From contig JAOZPL010000033.1 of assembly GCA_029932795.1 (NCBI GenBank), forward strand, positions 1,715 to 11,359: a DNA stretch of 9,645 bases, written 5' to 3'. The stretch is from Candidatus Zixiibacteriota bacterium. Its GTDB lineage: Bacteria > Zixibacteria > MSB-5A5 > GN15 > FEB-12. The position numbers and the translations under genes were made by a program. Below are positions 1-6,051 of the stretch, piece after piece (positions within the stretch are counted from its first letter, which is position 1; every line of letters begins with the position of its first letter). The notes under the pieces were generated by a model, which was not told the origin of the DNA, did not search any database, and worked only from the letters and a program-made list of their open reading frames with translations.

Positions 1-425
1 TGGAGGGCCGTGGTCACATCGCTCACCTTCAGCAGGATAGCTCCATCGACCGAAGACACGGTCTCACCGGCAAGGGAATCAAGGGTAATCTTGATCTCGG
101 TTCGATCCGTTTTCAAATCCGGCCAATCCGCTACCGACCCATAGATGTGATAGATTTTCTTCTCAGTGACGACCCGGCTCACGTGGTGTGGGCCGACATC
201 GACGTACCTGTGACCATAGTGAAAAGCTGAAAACCAGCCCAGGCAGGAACCGAACAGGAGTATAACTGCCGCCACCCGCTGTTGCGCAAATAGATAATAC
301 CCGGCAACCGCGCTTATCAGCAAAGCGAGCAGATACAGCCACGACGGTAAGACGACCAGATCGGCCAGGACAATACCGGCGATCGTAAACGACAACAGAA
401 ACAGGCTGGGGTATTTACGAATCAT
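1..425 (-). CDS. comEC: ComEC/Rec2-type DNA uptake channel, N-terminal part (cut by window edge)
   Basis: Only the first 141 residues are present; the frame runs off the left edge. ComEC forms the inner-membrane channel that brings single-stranded DNA into the cytoplasm during natural transformation. The visible part fits the family's N-terminal region (DUF4131): three hydrophobic segments (about residues 7-26, 28-45 and 51-67), then a soluble beta-rich stretch with a family-like pattern (IYGSVADWPD near 92-103, an R-x-E-I-K-I-T-L strand at 108-115, VDGAILLKVSD at 126-136). The later competence and metallo-beta-lactamase domains lie outside the window. The ATG at 425 is the only usual start, because an in-frame stop sits at 435-437. 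It lies 5 nt after the murJ stop with no Shine-Dalgarno, so coupled translation with murJ is likely. Identity rests on the N-terminal pattern only. Confidence 0.75.
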   Translation of the reverse strand, partial: MIRKYPSLFLLSFTIAGIVLADLVVLPSWLYLLALLISAVAGYYLFAQQRVAAVILLFGSCLGWFSAFHYGHRYVDVGPHHVSRVVTEKKIYHIYGSVADWPDLKTDRTEIKITLDSLAGETVSSVDGAILLKVSDVTTAL

Positions 426-430
426 CGGAA

Positions 431-2008
431 TCAGTCAATGGATCGCTTCGTGAAAAACCCCCTCTTTAGCAACGTTAACTCCTTCGTTCTCAGCGCAAAG
501 CAGAACAGCAGGTAAAGCACACCACCTAAAGCCAGGGTAAATAGCAGATTCAGAACGCGACTGATCACTTCCGACTCCCACGGGATGAAATCCTTCGGCA
601 CCAGGGCGGCCACATAAAAGGCCAGACAGGCCGCGATGGCGAGCTTGAAGAAGCTGAGCAAAACGCGACAGGGAGACACCGGAACACCCTTCGCCGGAAG
701 ATAGTACAATAGCAAGCCGGCATTCAGCAAGGCAGCTAGAGATGTGGCAGCAGCCAGCCCGGCAAAGTCGAGCGCCCTGATCATCGGATAGTAGAGCAGC
801 ATATTCACGAGCACCGAAAGGATGGATATCCTTGTTGGTAAACGCGAATCGCCGAGAGCGTAGAAGATGGGCACCGTAACCCGCACCACAGCAAAACCGA
901 TCAGGCCATACGAATAGTGCAACAGAGCCAGGGCAGTATGCCGCGTATCAATCGCTGAAAACTGTCCCCACTGATAAATCACACTGACCAGTTGCGGTCC
1001 AACGAAGGCCAGGAAGACCGCCGACGGCACTATGAAAAGAAGGTTCAGACCTAACGCCTGCCTGTAAGCCCGGCTTAACTCCTCCATATTTCCCCGCGCT
1101 GCAATCTCCGACGCTTTGGGGAGAGCCACTGTTCCCAGAGCTACCGCAAACACGCCCAGAGGGAAATGCATCAGGCGAAACGAGTAATTTAGATACGAGA
1201 TTGAGCCTTCAATCAAAAACGACGCCAGAAGGGTGTTAACGAGAATGTTTATCCGTCCGGCCGACATCCCGATCACCATCGGGGTAAAGAGCCGCACCAC
1301 CTTCTTGAGTCCTTCATCAAGGAGGTCCAACCGCCATCGCAGGCGAAAGCCAATTCTCCACAGCAACGGGAGCTGTACGGCCAGTTGCCCCGCACCGCCA
1401 ACCAGGACGCCCACAGCCACGGCATAAATCGGTATGCCAAAAAAGTGACGAAGCAAAAACATTGAGAGGATCATTCCAAGATTGAAAACGGCCGGAGCGA
1501 ACGCCGGAACACCAAACCGACCGAAGGAGTTGAGCATACCCATGACCATAGCTGATAGAGACACCAGCAACAGGTAGACAAACATGAGGCGGGTCAGGGA
1601 TACTGTCAGGCCGAACTTGAATGGATCAGCCGTAAACCCCTTTGCCGAGATAAAGACAATCGCCGGTGCTGCGATGATTCCCAGCAGGACAATCATTCCC
1701 ACCACCAGCAGCACGGCAGCAAGAACGGTATTGGCCAGATTGAAGGCCTCCTGGTCGGATTGGCGCACCAGTTTCTCCTTGAAAACAGGGACAAAGGCAG
1801 ACGAGAGAGCGCCCTCGGCAAACATGTCCCGCAGAAGATTCGGGATCCGAAATGCGGTCACAAAGGCATCGGTGGCCAGCGAAGCACCAAAAAAATAGGC
1901 CAGCACCTGCTCGCGGACCAGTCCCAGGACGCGGGAAAAAGCCGTGGCTCCGGAGACAAGCGATACTGATTTGACGAACGAGCCTTCTTTTACCTTGGTT
2001 GTTGACAA
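431..2008 (-). CDS. murJ: MurJ lipid II flippase (MviN family)
   Basis: This polytopic inner-membrane protein flips lipid-linked peptidoglycan precursor (lipid II) to the periplasmic face. It has 525 residues, usual for the family, and about 14 hydrophobic segments. The N-terminal signature is complete: SRVLGLVRE at 25-33, TDAF at 46-49, RIPNLLRDMFAEGA at 54-67. By position, R26, R32, D47 and R60 match the functionally important E. coli MurJ R18, R24, D39 and R52. The FRLMHFPLGV segment matches the region holding E. coli R270. The start is TTG at 2008; an in-frame TAA lies 30 nt upstream and no ATG or GTG start precedes the conserved region. No good Shine-Dalgarno or promoter of its own was found. 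The start codon lies under the -35 box of the divergent rpsT promoter. comEC follows 5 nt downstream, apparently in the same operon. Confidence 0.95.
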   Translation of the reverse strand: MSTTKVKEGSFVKSVSLVSGATAFSRVLGLVREQVLAYFFGASLATDAFVTAFRIPNLLRDMFAEGALSSAFVPVFKEKLVRQSDQEAFNLANTVLAAVLLVVGMIVLLGIIAAPAIVFISAKGFTADPFKFGLTVSLTRLMFVYLLLVSLSAMVMGMLNSFGRFGVPAFAPAVFNLGMILSMFLLRHFFGIPIYAVAVGVLVGGAGQLAVQLPLLWRIGFRLRWRLDLLDEGLKKVVRLFTPMVIGMSAGRINILVNTLLASFLIEGSISYLNYSFRLMHFPLGVFAVALGTVALPKASEIAARGNMEELSRAYRQALGLNLLFIVPSAVFLAFVGPQLVSVIYQWGQFSAIDTRHTALALLHYSYGLIGFAVVRVTVPIFYALGDSRLPTRISILSVLVNMLLYYPMIRALDFAGLAAATSLAALLNAGLLLYYLPAKGVPVSPCRVLLSFFKLAIAACLAFYVAALVPKDFIPWESEVISRVLNLLFTLALGGVLYLLFCFALRTKELTLLKRGFFTKRSID

Positions 2009-2029
2009 AACAGATCTGCTGACTATATT
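2002..2029 (+). promoter_or_regulatory. Sigma-70-type promoter for rpsT
   Basis: A perfect -35 TTGACA (2002-2007), a 16-nt spacer and a -10 TATATT (2024-2029, one mismatch to consensus). Transcription would start near 2036, giving a leader of about 33 nt before the rpsT GTG. The -35 box overlaps the murJ TTG start codon (2006-2008) on the other strand. Confidence 0.75.
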
Positions 2030-2068
2030 AAAAAGTTATAGTGTTCATAATTATTGAAAGGGTATTAC

Positions 2069-2323
2069 GTGCCGCAGCACAAGTCCTGTACAAAGCGAAT
2101 GAAAACAGCGGCGGAGCAACGGCTTAACAACCGCGCTTTTCGCTCCCGTCTTCGGAGCGCTATCAAAGCGGTTCGGACGGAGCAGAATAAAGAGGTCGCC
2201 GGCAAGAAACTCCACGAGGCCTGCCAGCTTCTTGACAAAGCTAAGAGCTACGGGTTGATTCATAAGAAAAACGCTGACCGCAACAAATCTCGTTTGGCCC
2301 TTCTGGTAAACAAACTCGGATAG
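2069..2323 (+). CDS. rpsT: 30S ribosomal protein S20
   Basis: S20 binds 16S rRNA early in assembly of the small ribosomal subunit. The product is 84 residues, normal for the family, and very basic. It shows the helical-bundle pattern: HKSCTKRMKTAAEQRLNNRA near the N terminus, an acidic/basic middle helix, and the conserved IHKKNADRNKSRLA near 67-80. I chose GTG at 2069 because AAAGGG (2057-2062) lies 6 nt upstream and the protein then begins MPQHKS, as in many S20 proteins. A longer reading from TTG at 2054 would put the start inside that Shine-Dalgarno. A strong promoter lies just upstream. The gene stands alone, divergent from murJ and convergent with the reductase gene 26 nt downstream. 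A non-AUG start is known for E. coli rpsT, where it matters for autoregulation; whether that applies here is unknown. Confidence 0.95.
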   Translation: MPQHKSCTKRMKTAAEQRLNNRAFRSRLRSAIKAVRTEQNKEVAGKKLHEACQLLDKAKSYGLIHKKNADRNKSRLALLVNKLG

Positions 2324-2349
2324 GCCTTCGTTACTTCTACGGGCCATTC

Positions 2350-3534
2350 TTACAACAGATGCCTCACCAGCTTAAGCAGGCGGGGCTTTCTCGCTATTAC
2401 TCCCAGAAAGACCGCCATGGGGTCGATTGAGTCAACCCTTTTTGGCTCAAAGTAATCGTTAAGAGCCAGGACAATCTCATCCAGGTCCTTATCGGACAGA
2501 TGGTCCATGACCTCTTTAATCTGGGTATACCTGTGCAGGAGAGCATGCTTTTGCTCCACAAACTGTCGGGGATATATGTTATACAGGCTCTCCAGTGATT
2601 GGGTGTCATCGTTCAGGCAAGCTGCCGCCGCGCCGCCTGCAAGCTTGCCGGAGAGCAAAGCGTTGGCAATCCCGGCTCCCGTGATGGAATCCAGCACCCG
2701 TGCGGCATCGCCGACCACCAGCAGATTCAATACTGCTAGCTTGTCGGGTCCCTGGTAGCGAGGGCAGGTCCCGCAACCTGTTGTCACGATTTCTCCACTA
2801 CCGAATCTTCTCGCCACGAACCGGTCAAGCAACTCCCCGGGACTGACCTGATCGCAATCAGCAGTCGACATACCCAGACCGACCGTCACCTCGTCCCCTC
2901 CCCGGGGAAAAACCCAGGCGTACGATCCGGGGGCCACCTTTGACCCGACATGAATCTCTATCAGGTCAGGCTCCACGGTGACGTTGCGCAAACGGTATTG
3001 CAGGAATGATTCCGTTTCTTTCAGATTAAGCCGATTGTTGATTCCCGCCAGGCGGGCTATCGTCCCTTCCACACCATCAGCAGCAATAAAGACAGGCGCT
3101 GCTAGTTTCTGTTCCCGGTCACTATCGTCCACCACGATCAGGGACTCGAATTGACCATCCCCTTTAGTAAGGCTGACACCCCGGCAGCCCATCATCAGAG
3201 TCCCGCCAGCTGAGACAAACTCGTCCGCCAGAGCCTGCTCCATCACAGGTCGGTCGATTATGTAACCAGCGCCGGGATGATTCAACTCAAGAACATGACC
3301 GGAAGGAGAAACCAATCGCCCGCGCTCGATTCGGTTTTTGATCCAGTCAGGTCTGACTTGGAGAACGCCATCCACAGAACCGACCGAGATCGCCTCAGCA
3401 CAATTGAGCGGATACCCGATCCGGCAGTCCTTTTCGACAATCGTAACCGTAAGACCTCTGCCGACAGCCTCGCAACCAGCCATAAGACCGGCTGGCCCCC
3501 CGCCGACTATGACAAGATCATACTTGTTGTTCAC
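2350..3534 (-). CDS. Geranylgeranyl reductase family FAD-dependent oxidoreductase
   Basis: A 394-residue flavoprotein of the family that hydrogenates isoprenoid double bonds (geranylgeranyl groups of lipids, quinone or chlorophyll side chains). Visible elements: the N-terminal Rossmann dinucleotide-binding motif GGGPAG (11-16) with the ribose-binding acid E34, the family segment around GYPLNCAEAIS (40-50) with its conserved Cys45, a second FAD element ADGVEG (152-157), the substrate-pocket motif YAWVFP (205-210), and GDAARVLDSITGAGI (275-289). Start is GTG at 3534, inside the 3' end of the ferredoxin gene (17-nt overlap, different frame), which implies coupled translation. No strong Shine-Dalgarno is visible. 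Odd feature: a CGTC motif at 254-257. The exact substrate cannot be read from sequence; menaquinone or a lipid isoprenoid chain are both possible. A FixC-like electron-transfer role is a less likely alternative, because the partner is not a FixX-type ferredoxin. Confidence 0.85.
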   Translation of the reverse strand: MNNKYDLVIVGGGPAGLMAGCEAVGRGLTVTIVEKDCRIGYPLNCAEAISVGSVDGVLQVRPDWIKNRIERGRLVSPSGHVLELNHPGAGYIIDRPVMEQALADEFVSAGGTLMMGCRGVSLTKGDGQFESLIVVDDSDREQKLAAPVFIAADGVEGTIARLAGINNRLNLKETESFLQYRLRNVTVEPDLIEIHVGSKVAPGSYAWVFPRGGDEVTVGLGMSTADCDQVSPGELLDRFVARRFGSGEIVTTGCGTCPRYQGPDKLAVLNLLVVGDAARVLDSITGAGIANALLSGKLAGGAAAACLNDDTQSLESLYNIYPRQFVEQKHALLHRYTQIKEVMDHLSDKDLDEIVLALNDYFEPKRVDSIDPMAVFLGVIARKPRLLKLVRHLL

Positions 3535-3703
3535 CAGCCAGTTCCAGCGCAGCTACCGGGCAGAAAAGAGCACAGTCACCGCAGGAAGTACAGGTATCAT
3601 CACGACACCATATACCTGTCTTAAGAAGGACGAGGGCTTCTACCGGACATAGAGCCACACACGCCCCGCATCTCAGGCAAGATTGACTGTGAATGACAAG
3701 CAC
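3518..3703 (-). CDS. Small 2[4Fe-4S] ferredoxin
   Basis: A 61-residue bacterial-type ferredoxin. Two cluster motifs are complete: CLRCGACVALCP (9-20) and CTSCGDCALFCP (38-49), each C-x2-C-x2-C-x3-C-P, enough for two [4Fe-4S] clusters. It should carry low-potential electrons in the cytoplasm. Its 3' end overlaps the geranylgeranyl-reductase gene by 17 nt, so the natural partner is that flavoprotein; in Methanosarcina a ferredoxin encoded beside geranylgeranyl reductase is known to supply its electrons. Start is GTG at 3703; an in-frame stop lies 33 nt upstream and no ATG is available. There is no Shine-Dalgarno, and a candidate promoter would place the transcript start almost on the GTG. Confidence 0.9.
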   Translation of the reverse strand: MLVIHSQSCLRCGACVALCPVEALVLLKTGIWCRDDTCTSCGDCALFCPVAALELAGEQQV

Positions 3704-3708
3704 AGATA

Positions 3709-3737
3709 AATCTACGAGTCTGCTTAGATTGGTTCAA
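3709..3737 (-). promoter_or_regulatory. Candidate promoter for the ferredoxin/reductase pair
   Basis: On the minus strand, TTGAAC (about 3732-3737), a 17-nt spacer and TAGATT (3709-3714) each match the sigma-70 consensus in 4 of 6 positions. The predicted transcript start falls at or next to the ferredoxin GTG at 3703, which would make a leaderless mRNA. This is weak evidence on its own; no better promoter is seen. Confidence 0.3.
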
Positions 3738-3793
3738 GCGCTTTTTCACCAACGGAACGTATGAGTTGATCGCTGAGATTCCCTAGCCGGGTT

Positions 3794-3931
3794 CTACTCG
3801 ACGCAACCGGACAGCAGCTCACCGCCGTTCAGCGACATGTAGTTTATCGACCTTACGAAATCAGCATCATCCATCACGCCGGGGTAATCAACATCTGTTG
3901 TAATGATAATGATGGAGGCTTTTTCAACCAA
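3794..3931 (-). pseudogene. Dockerin-like C-terminal remnant (or very small gene)
   Basis: A short open frame, stop TAG at 3794-3796, upstream in-frame stop at 3950-3952, only possible usual start TTG at 3931 (45 residues). It contains one EF-hand-like type I dockerin segment, DVDYPGVMDDADFVRSINYM. The calcium-loop positions D1, D3, G6 and D12 are kept, position 5 is proline instead of Asp/Asn, and INYM matches the usual INY helix end. It then ends with a Gly-Gly/Cys tail like those after dockerin repeats. A complete dockerin has two such repeats at the end of a large secreted protein, so I read this as the stub of a deleted gene. No Shine-Dalgarno is seen. It could also be chance resemblance. 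The rest of 3704-3980 shows no other gene, only a run of GGGACAG-like repeats at 3934-3967. Confidence 0.35.
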
Positions 3932-3980
3932 GCGGGACAGACAAACGGGTCAGGGACAGAAGGACAGGACAACAATCGAG

Positions 3981-4493
3981 CTAAATCTTGATCCCTTTCT
4001 GGATCGGTTTGAACTCAAACTTGTCCTGATCGGCAAGGTTGGGTTTGAGTACCGGATCACAGTCACGAGGAACCGACGGGAAATCCGCCGGCGAAATCAG
4101 GCAGGGATTGTGGCGCGGTTCTATGTAGGAGACAGCAATCTTGAACTCCCGACTGTGCTCTCGTATCAATCTGTCTCGCGCAGAATTCTCCTTCAGGTGC
4201 CTGCCACGACCGGCAAACGAAAACACAAACTCCGGGTTGGAGGATAATACCAAAAGGCTCTGGATTTTCTCATTCCTGAGCTGTGTCTGGAGAAAACGCA
4301 GAAGGGCAAAGAAGGCGCCGAATTCCAGATCAATCATGTTCCCATCGGCTCTGCACTTGAACAGAATGCCATACGCCGGAACAGCAAAAAGTATCATCCC
4401 CCGGCTGAAACCGTTCTTTTCATAAAAGGGATCCATCTCCAGATGGTGAAAGGCAGCAACGTAGCATTTAATCGGCCCGGTGGGGTTGTGCAT
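3981..4493 (-). CDS. Hypothetical protein, possible degenerate RNase H-like fold
   Basis: A 170-residue soluble protein without signal peptide. I do not recognise it as a named family. The predicted order of elements resembles RNase HI: a strand at 8-16, a beta hairpin at 31-48, a long helix beginning IDLEFGAFFALLRFL (54-68) with an acid (E57) where RNase HI has its catalytic Glu, a strand LLVLSSNPEF (80-89) where the RNase HI Asp would be, a second helix (about 97-113) and a strand ending YIEPRHN (123-129). If this is right, the first Asp and the strand-4 Asp are missing, so nuclease activity is doubtful. The C-terminal tail (130-170) is Pro-rich and charged. ATG at 4493 is the first usual start; an in-frame stop lies 33 nt upstream. 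There is no properly spaced Shine-Dalgarno. The gene stands alone between a remnant and a thioesterase gene. Confidence 0.6.
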   Translation of the reverse strand: MHNPTGPIKCYVAAFHHLEMDPFYEKNGFSRGMILFAVPAYGILFKCRADGNMIDLEFGAFFALLRFLQTQLRNEKIQSLLVLSSNPEFVFSFAGRGRHLKENSARDRLIREHSREFKIAVSYIEPRHNPCLISPADFPSVPRDCDPVLKPNLADQDKFEFKPIQKGIKI

Positions 4494-4636
4494 ACCCTGC
4501 CAAGAGCAAGACAGGTGCCGTGGTCGTCAAAGCGAAACCGGGGTACACTCAATTGCCCGGCAACAGGTTAGACAAGAAGATATAAAGGGGGACAGCGGCG
4601 GTGACGATCGTTTTCAGTATTGTTGAAAGAGAATGT

Positions 4637-5074
4637 CTACCGGACGTCGATAGATTCCATCAACTGTACCCCAAACTCACCACCGGGTTCGAAGTATTTC
4701 CCCTTCGCCGTGGCGACGGGTTGACCATCTTCACCGAATGCCTGCCCCTCGGTAAGATATATCCTCCCTTTGCTGGTCACGACTCTACCGGTGAACTTGA
4801 TCTTATCACCGGTCCGGACCGGTTTGAGAAACCTGACCGTCATCTCCGCGGTCACAGCGTAAACACCGATTGCAAGAATCGCCTTGAGCATTACCTCATC
4901 CAGAACGGTTGAAAGTATCCCACCATGGTAGATCCCGCGATACCCTTCAAAATCATCAGACGCCTTAACTTCAGTAAACACCTGGCGATCATCCTGGAAA
5001 AATCTTGCTTTCAGACCTACCTCATTGCTGTCGCCGCAAACAAAACAGTGGCTGTATTTGATAATCTCATCCAT
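4637..5074 (-). CDS. PaaI-like hotdog-fold acyl-CoA thioesterase
   Basis: A 145-residue cytoplasmic hotdog protein, normal length for single-domain PaaI-type thioesterases, which hydrolyse acyl-CoA or related thioesters. It has the N-terminal HCFVCG motif (9-14) followed by N-x-x-GL, seen in a subgroup of the family, the HGG motif (50-52) at the start of the central helix, and D59/E60 in STVLDEVM as the likely acidic active-site residue, then the beta-sheet MTVRFLKPVRTGD (78-90). The substrate cannot be inferred. Start is ATG at 5074; an out-of-frame ATG nearby is ignored. No Shine-Dalgarno is visible, and a candidate promoter would start the transcript about at the ATG. It lies just beyond the lipoprotein terminator, so it is probably transcribed on its own. 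Confidence 0.85.
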   Translation of the reverse strand: MDEIIKYSHCFVCGDSNEVGLKARFFQDDRQVFTEVKASDDFEGYRGIYHGGILSTVLDEVMLKAILAIGVYAVTAEMTVRFLKPVRTGDKIKFTGRVVTSKGRIYLTEGQAFGEDGQPVATAKGKYFEPGGEFGVQLMESIDVR

Positions 5075-5080
5075 GCACCA

Positions 5081-5109
5081 TAGATATGATAAAACGTGCC
5101 GGATGTCAA
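5081..5109 (-). promoter_or_regulatory. Candidate promoter for the thioesterase gene
   Basis: On the minus strand a perfect TTGACA (5104-5109), a 17-nt spacer and a poor -10 TATCTA (5081-5086). Transcription would begin about at the ATG (5074), implying a leaderless or nearly leaderless mRNA; this agrees with the absence of a Shine-Dalgarno. It lies directly after the terminator of the upstream gene, where a promoter is expected. Confidence 0.45.
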
Positions 5110-5119
5110 CTCACCGCAT

Positions 5120-5146
5120 AAAAAAAGCCCGGCGTTTGCCGGGCTT
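5120..5146 (-). terminator. Rho-independent terminator after the lipoprotein gene
   Basis: Perfect 9-bp inverted repeat AAGCCCGGC (5125-5133) / GCCGGGCTT (5138-5146) with a GTTT loop. Read on the minus strand, the GC-rich hairpin is followed by seven U (5126 to 5120). It lies about 20 nt past the lipoprotein stop and closes the argF-lipoprotein transcript. Confidence 0.92.
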
Positions 5147-5166
5147 AATCATAACGTCAGGGGTTA

Positions 5167-6000
5167 TTATTCTGGCGTACATACCTGAGTGGAGTAGGAA
5201 CATGTCTGCGAACCCAGAGTCACGTCCGCATCCATCAGACCATCGGTTAATGTCAGATCAAACCGCCAACTGGTGTTAACAGCTTCTCCGGAGTCTTTCT
5301 GGTAGCTGGCGTCAACCGTGACTGTCATGGAACCGCTGACGGGGCAGCCGTAGTTCCAGTAAGTATCCGCCTTGTTAACAGTGTAATCGGTAATGGTTGC
5401 CTGGACATCGAAAGTCCACCAGACGGTAGAGTCATCAGAGACATACTTGGATTCCACTGCCAGATCGTGGGTCCCGTTTGCAGTGGCGGTTGTGCCATCA
5501 ACGCCGGTAATATCAAGATCACTGTGAATATCGAATATGGTGTAGCTGACAGTGGTGTCATCTACGCTCTTCCTCCAGTAATGCCGGAACAGGATCTGGT
5601 CAGCACCGAGGGCTGTCTCCTGAGGAACGCCATCATCAAGGAACCGGATGGAATCCAGGGCCCAAATCCGCAGGGATGATTGCCACAGGAAGTAGATTAA
5701 CCAGTAGTCCGACGTCTGGGACGAGTCGGGCGGAACCGGGCCAAAAACGAGATCGTCAAGTTCCTGAGCACTGGCAACGGTCATGCTCAGACCGTCATTG
5801 ACGAACCCCCTGGTATCATCAACAAACCCCTCAACCTGATCCTTTACGGCTGAGAATTGCGGATGAGCAATACTGTCAGTGTCACCATCGTCAAATACCT
5901 GGGTGGGGGCGGAATCATCGTCCGAACAGCCGACGACCATAAGGAGAAAGGCCGACAAGACGACGAGACCCACGATGAAGATAAGATTGCGGGATCGCAT
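5167..6000 (-). CDS. Hypothetical secreted lipoprotein
   Basis: A 277-residue protein with a type II signal peptide: basic start MRSRN, hydrophobic core 6-23, lipobox VVGC with the lipidated Cys at 25. The residue after it is Ser, which under the E. coli rule would favour the outer membrane. The mature N terminus is acidic (SDDDS), then a helical-looking stretch (50-85), an aromatic region (YWLIYFLWQ at 99-107), and a long Thr/Asp-rich alternation typical of beta strands (145-265). Three cysteines (219, 267, 274) may form a disulfide. I do not recognise a named domain. ATG at 6000 has a strong Shine-Dalgarno AAAGGAG (6008-6014) 7 nt upstream. It follows argF by 51 nt with no promoter or terminator seen between, so read-through from argF is likely. 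Confidence 0.8.
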   Translation of the reverse strand: MRSRNLIFIVGLVVLSAFLLMVVGCSDDDSAPTQVFDDGDTDSIAHPQFSAVKDQVEGFVDDTRGFVNDGLSMTVASAQELDDLVFGPVPPDSSQTSDYWLIYFLWQSSLRIWALDSIRFLDDGVPQETALGADQILFRHYWRKSVDDTTVSYTIFDIHSDLDITGVDGTTATANGTHDLAVESKYVSDDSTVWWTFDVQATITDYTVNKADTYWNYGCPVSGSMTVTVDASYQKDSGEAVNTSWRFDLTLTDGLMDADVTLGSQTCSYSTQVCTPE

Positions 6001-6051
6001 ACCGCGACTCCTTTCGTTTTTCTTGCTCTCCGTCGTGGGCCAACTCGGAAA

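Noticed and set aside
2054..2068. Longer S20 reading from TTG at 2054
   Set aside because: The TTG lies inside the Shine-Dalgarno region of the GTG at 2069, and the extra residues have no counterpart in S20 proteins.
2051..2347. 98-codon minus-strand frame opposite rpsT
   Set aside because: It is the antisense shadow of the highly conserved S20 gene and shows no domain or start signal.
2324..2349. GGCC...GGCC pair between rpsT and the reductase gene as a terminator
   Set aside because: Only 4 bp of pairing with a long loop and no T-run.
3903..4247. 114-codon plus-strand frame opposite the hypothetical gene
   Set aside because: Arg/Thr-rich low-complexity product without hydrophobic core pattern; the minus-strand frame gives the more protein-like sequence.
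4549..4659. Hydrophobic 36-codon minus-strand frame overlapping the end of the thioesterase gene
   Set aside because: It resembles a membrane segment but has no ATG, GTG or TTG start and no Shine-Dalgarno; probably chance.
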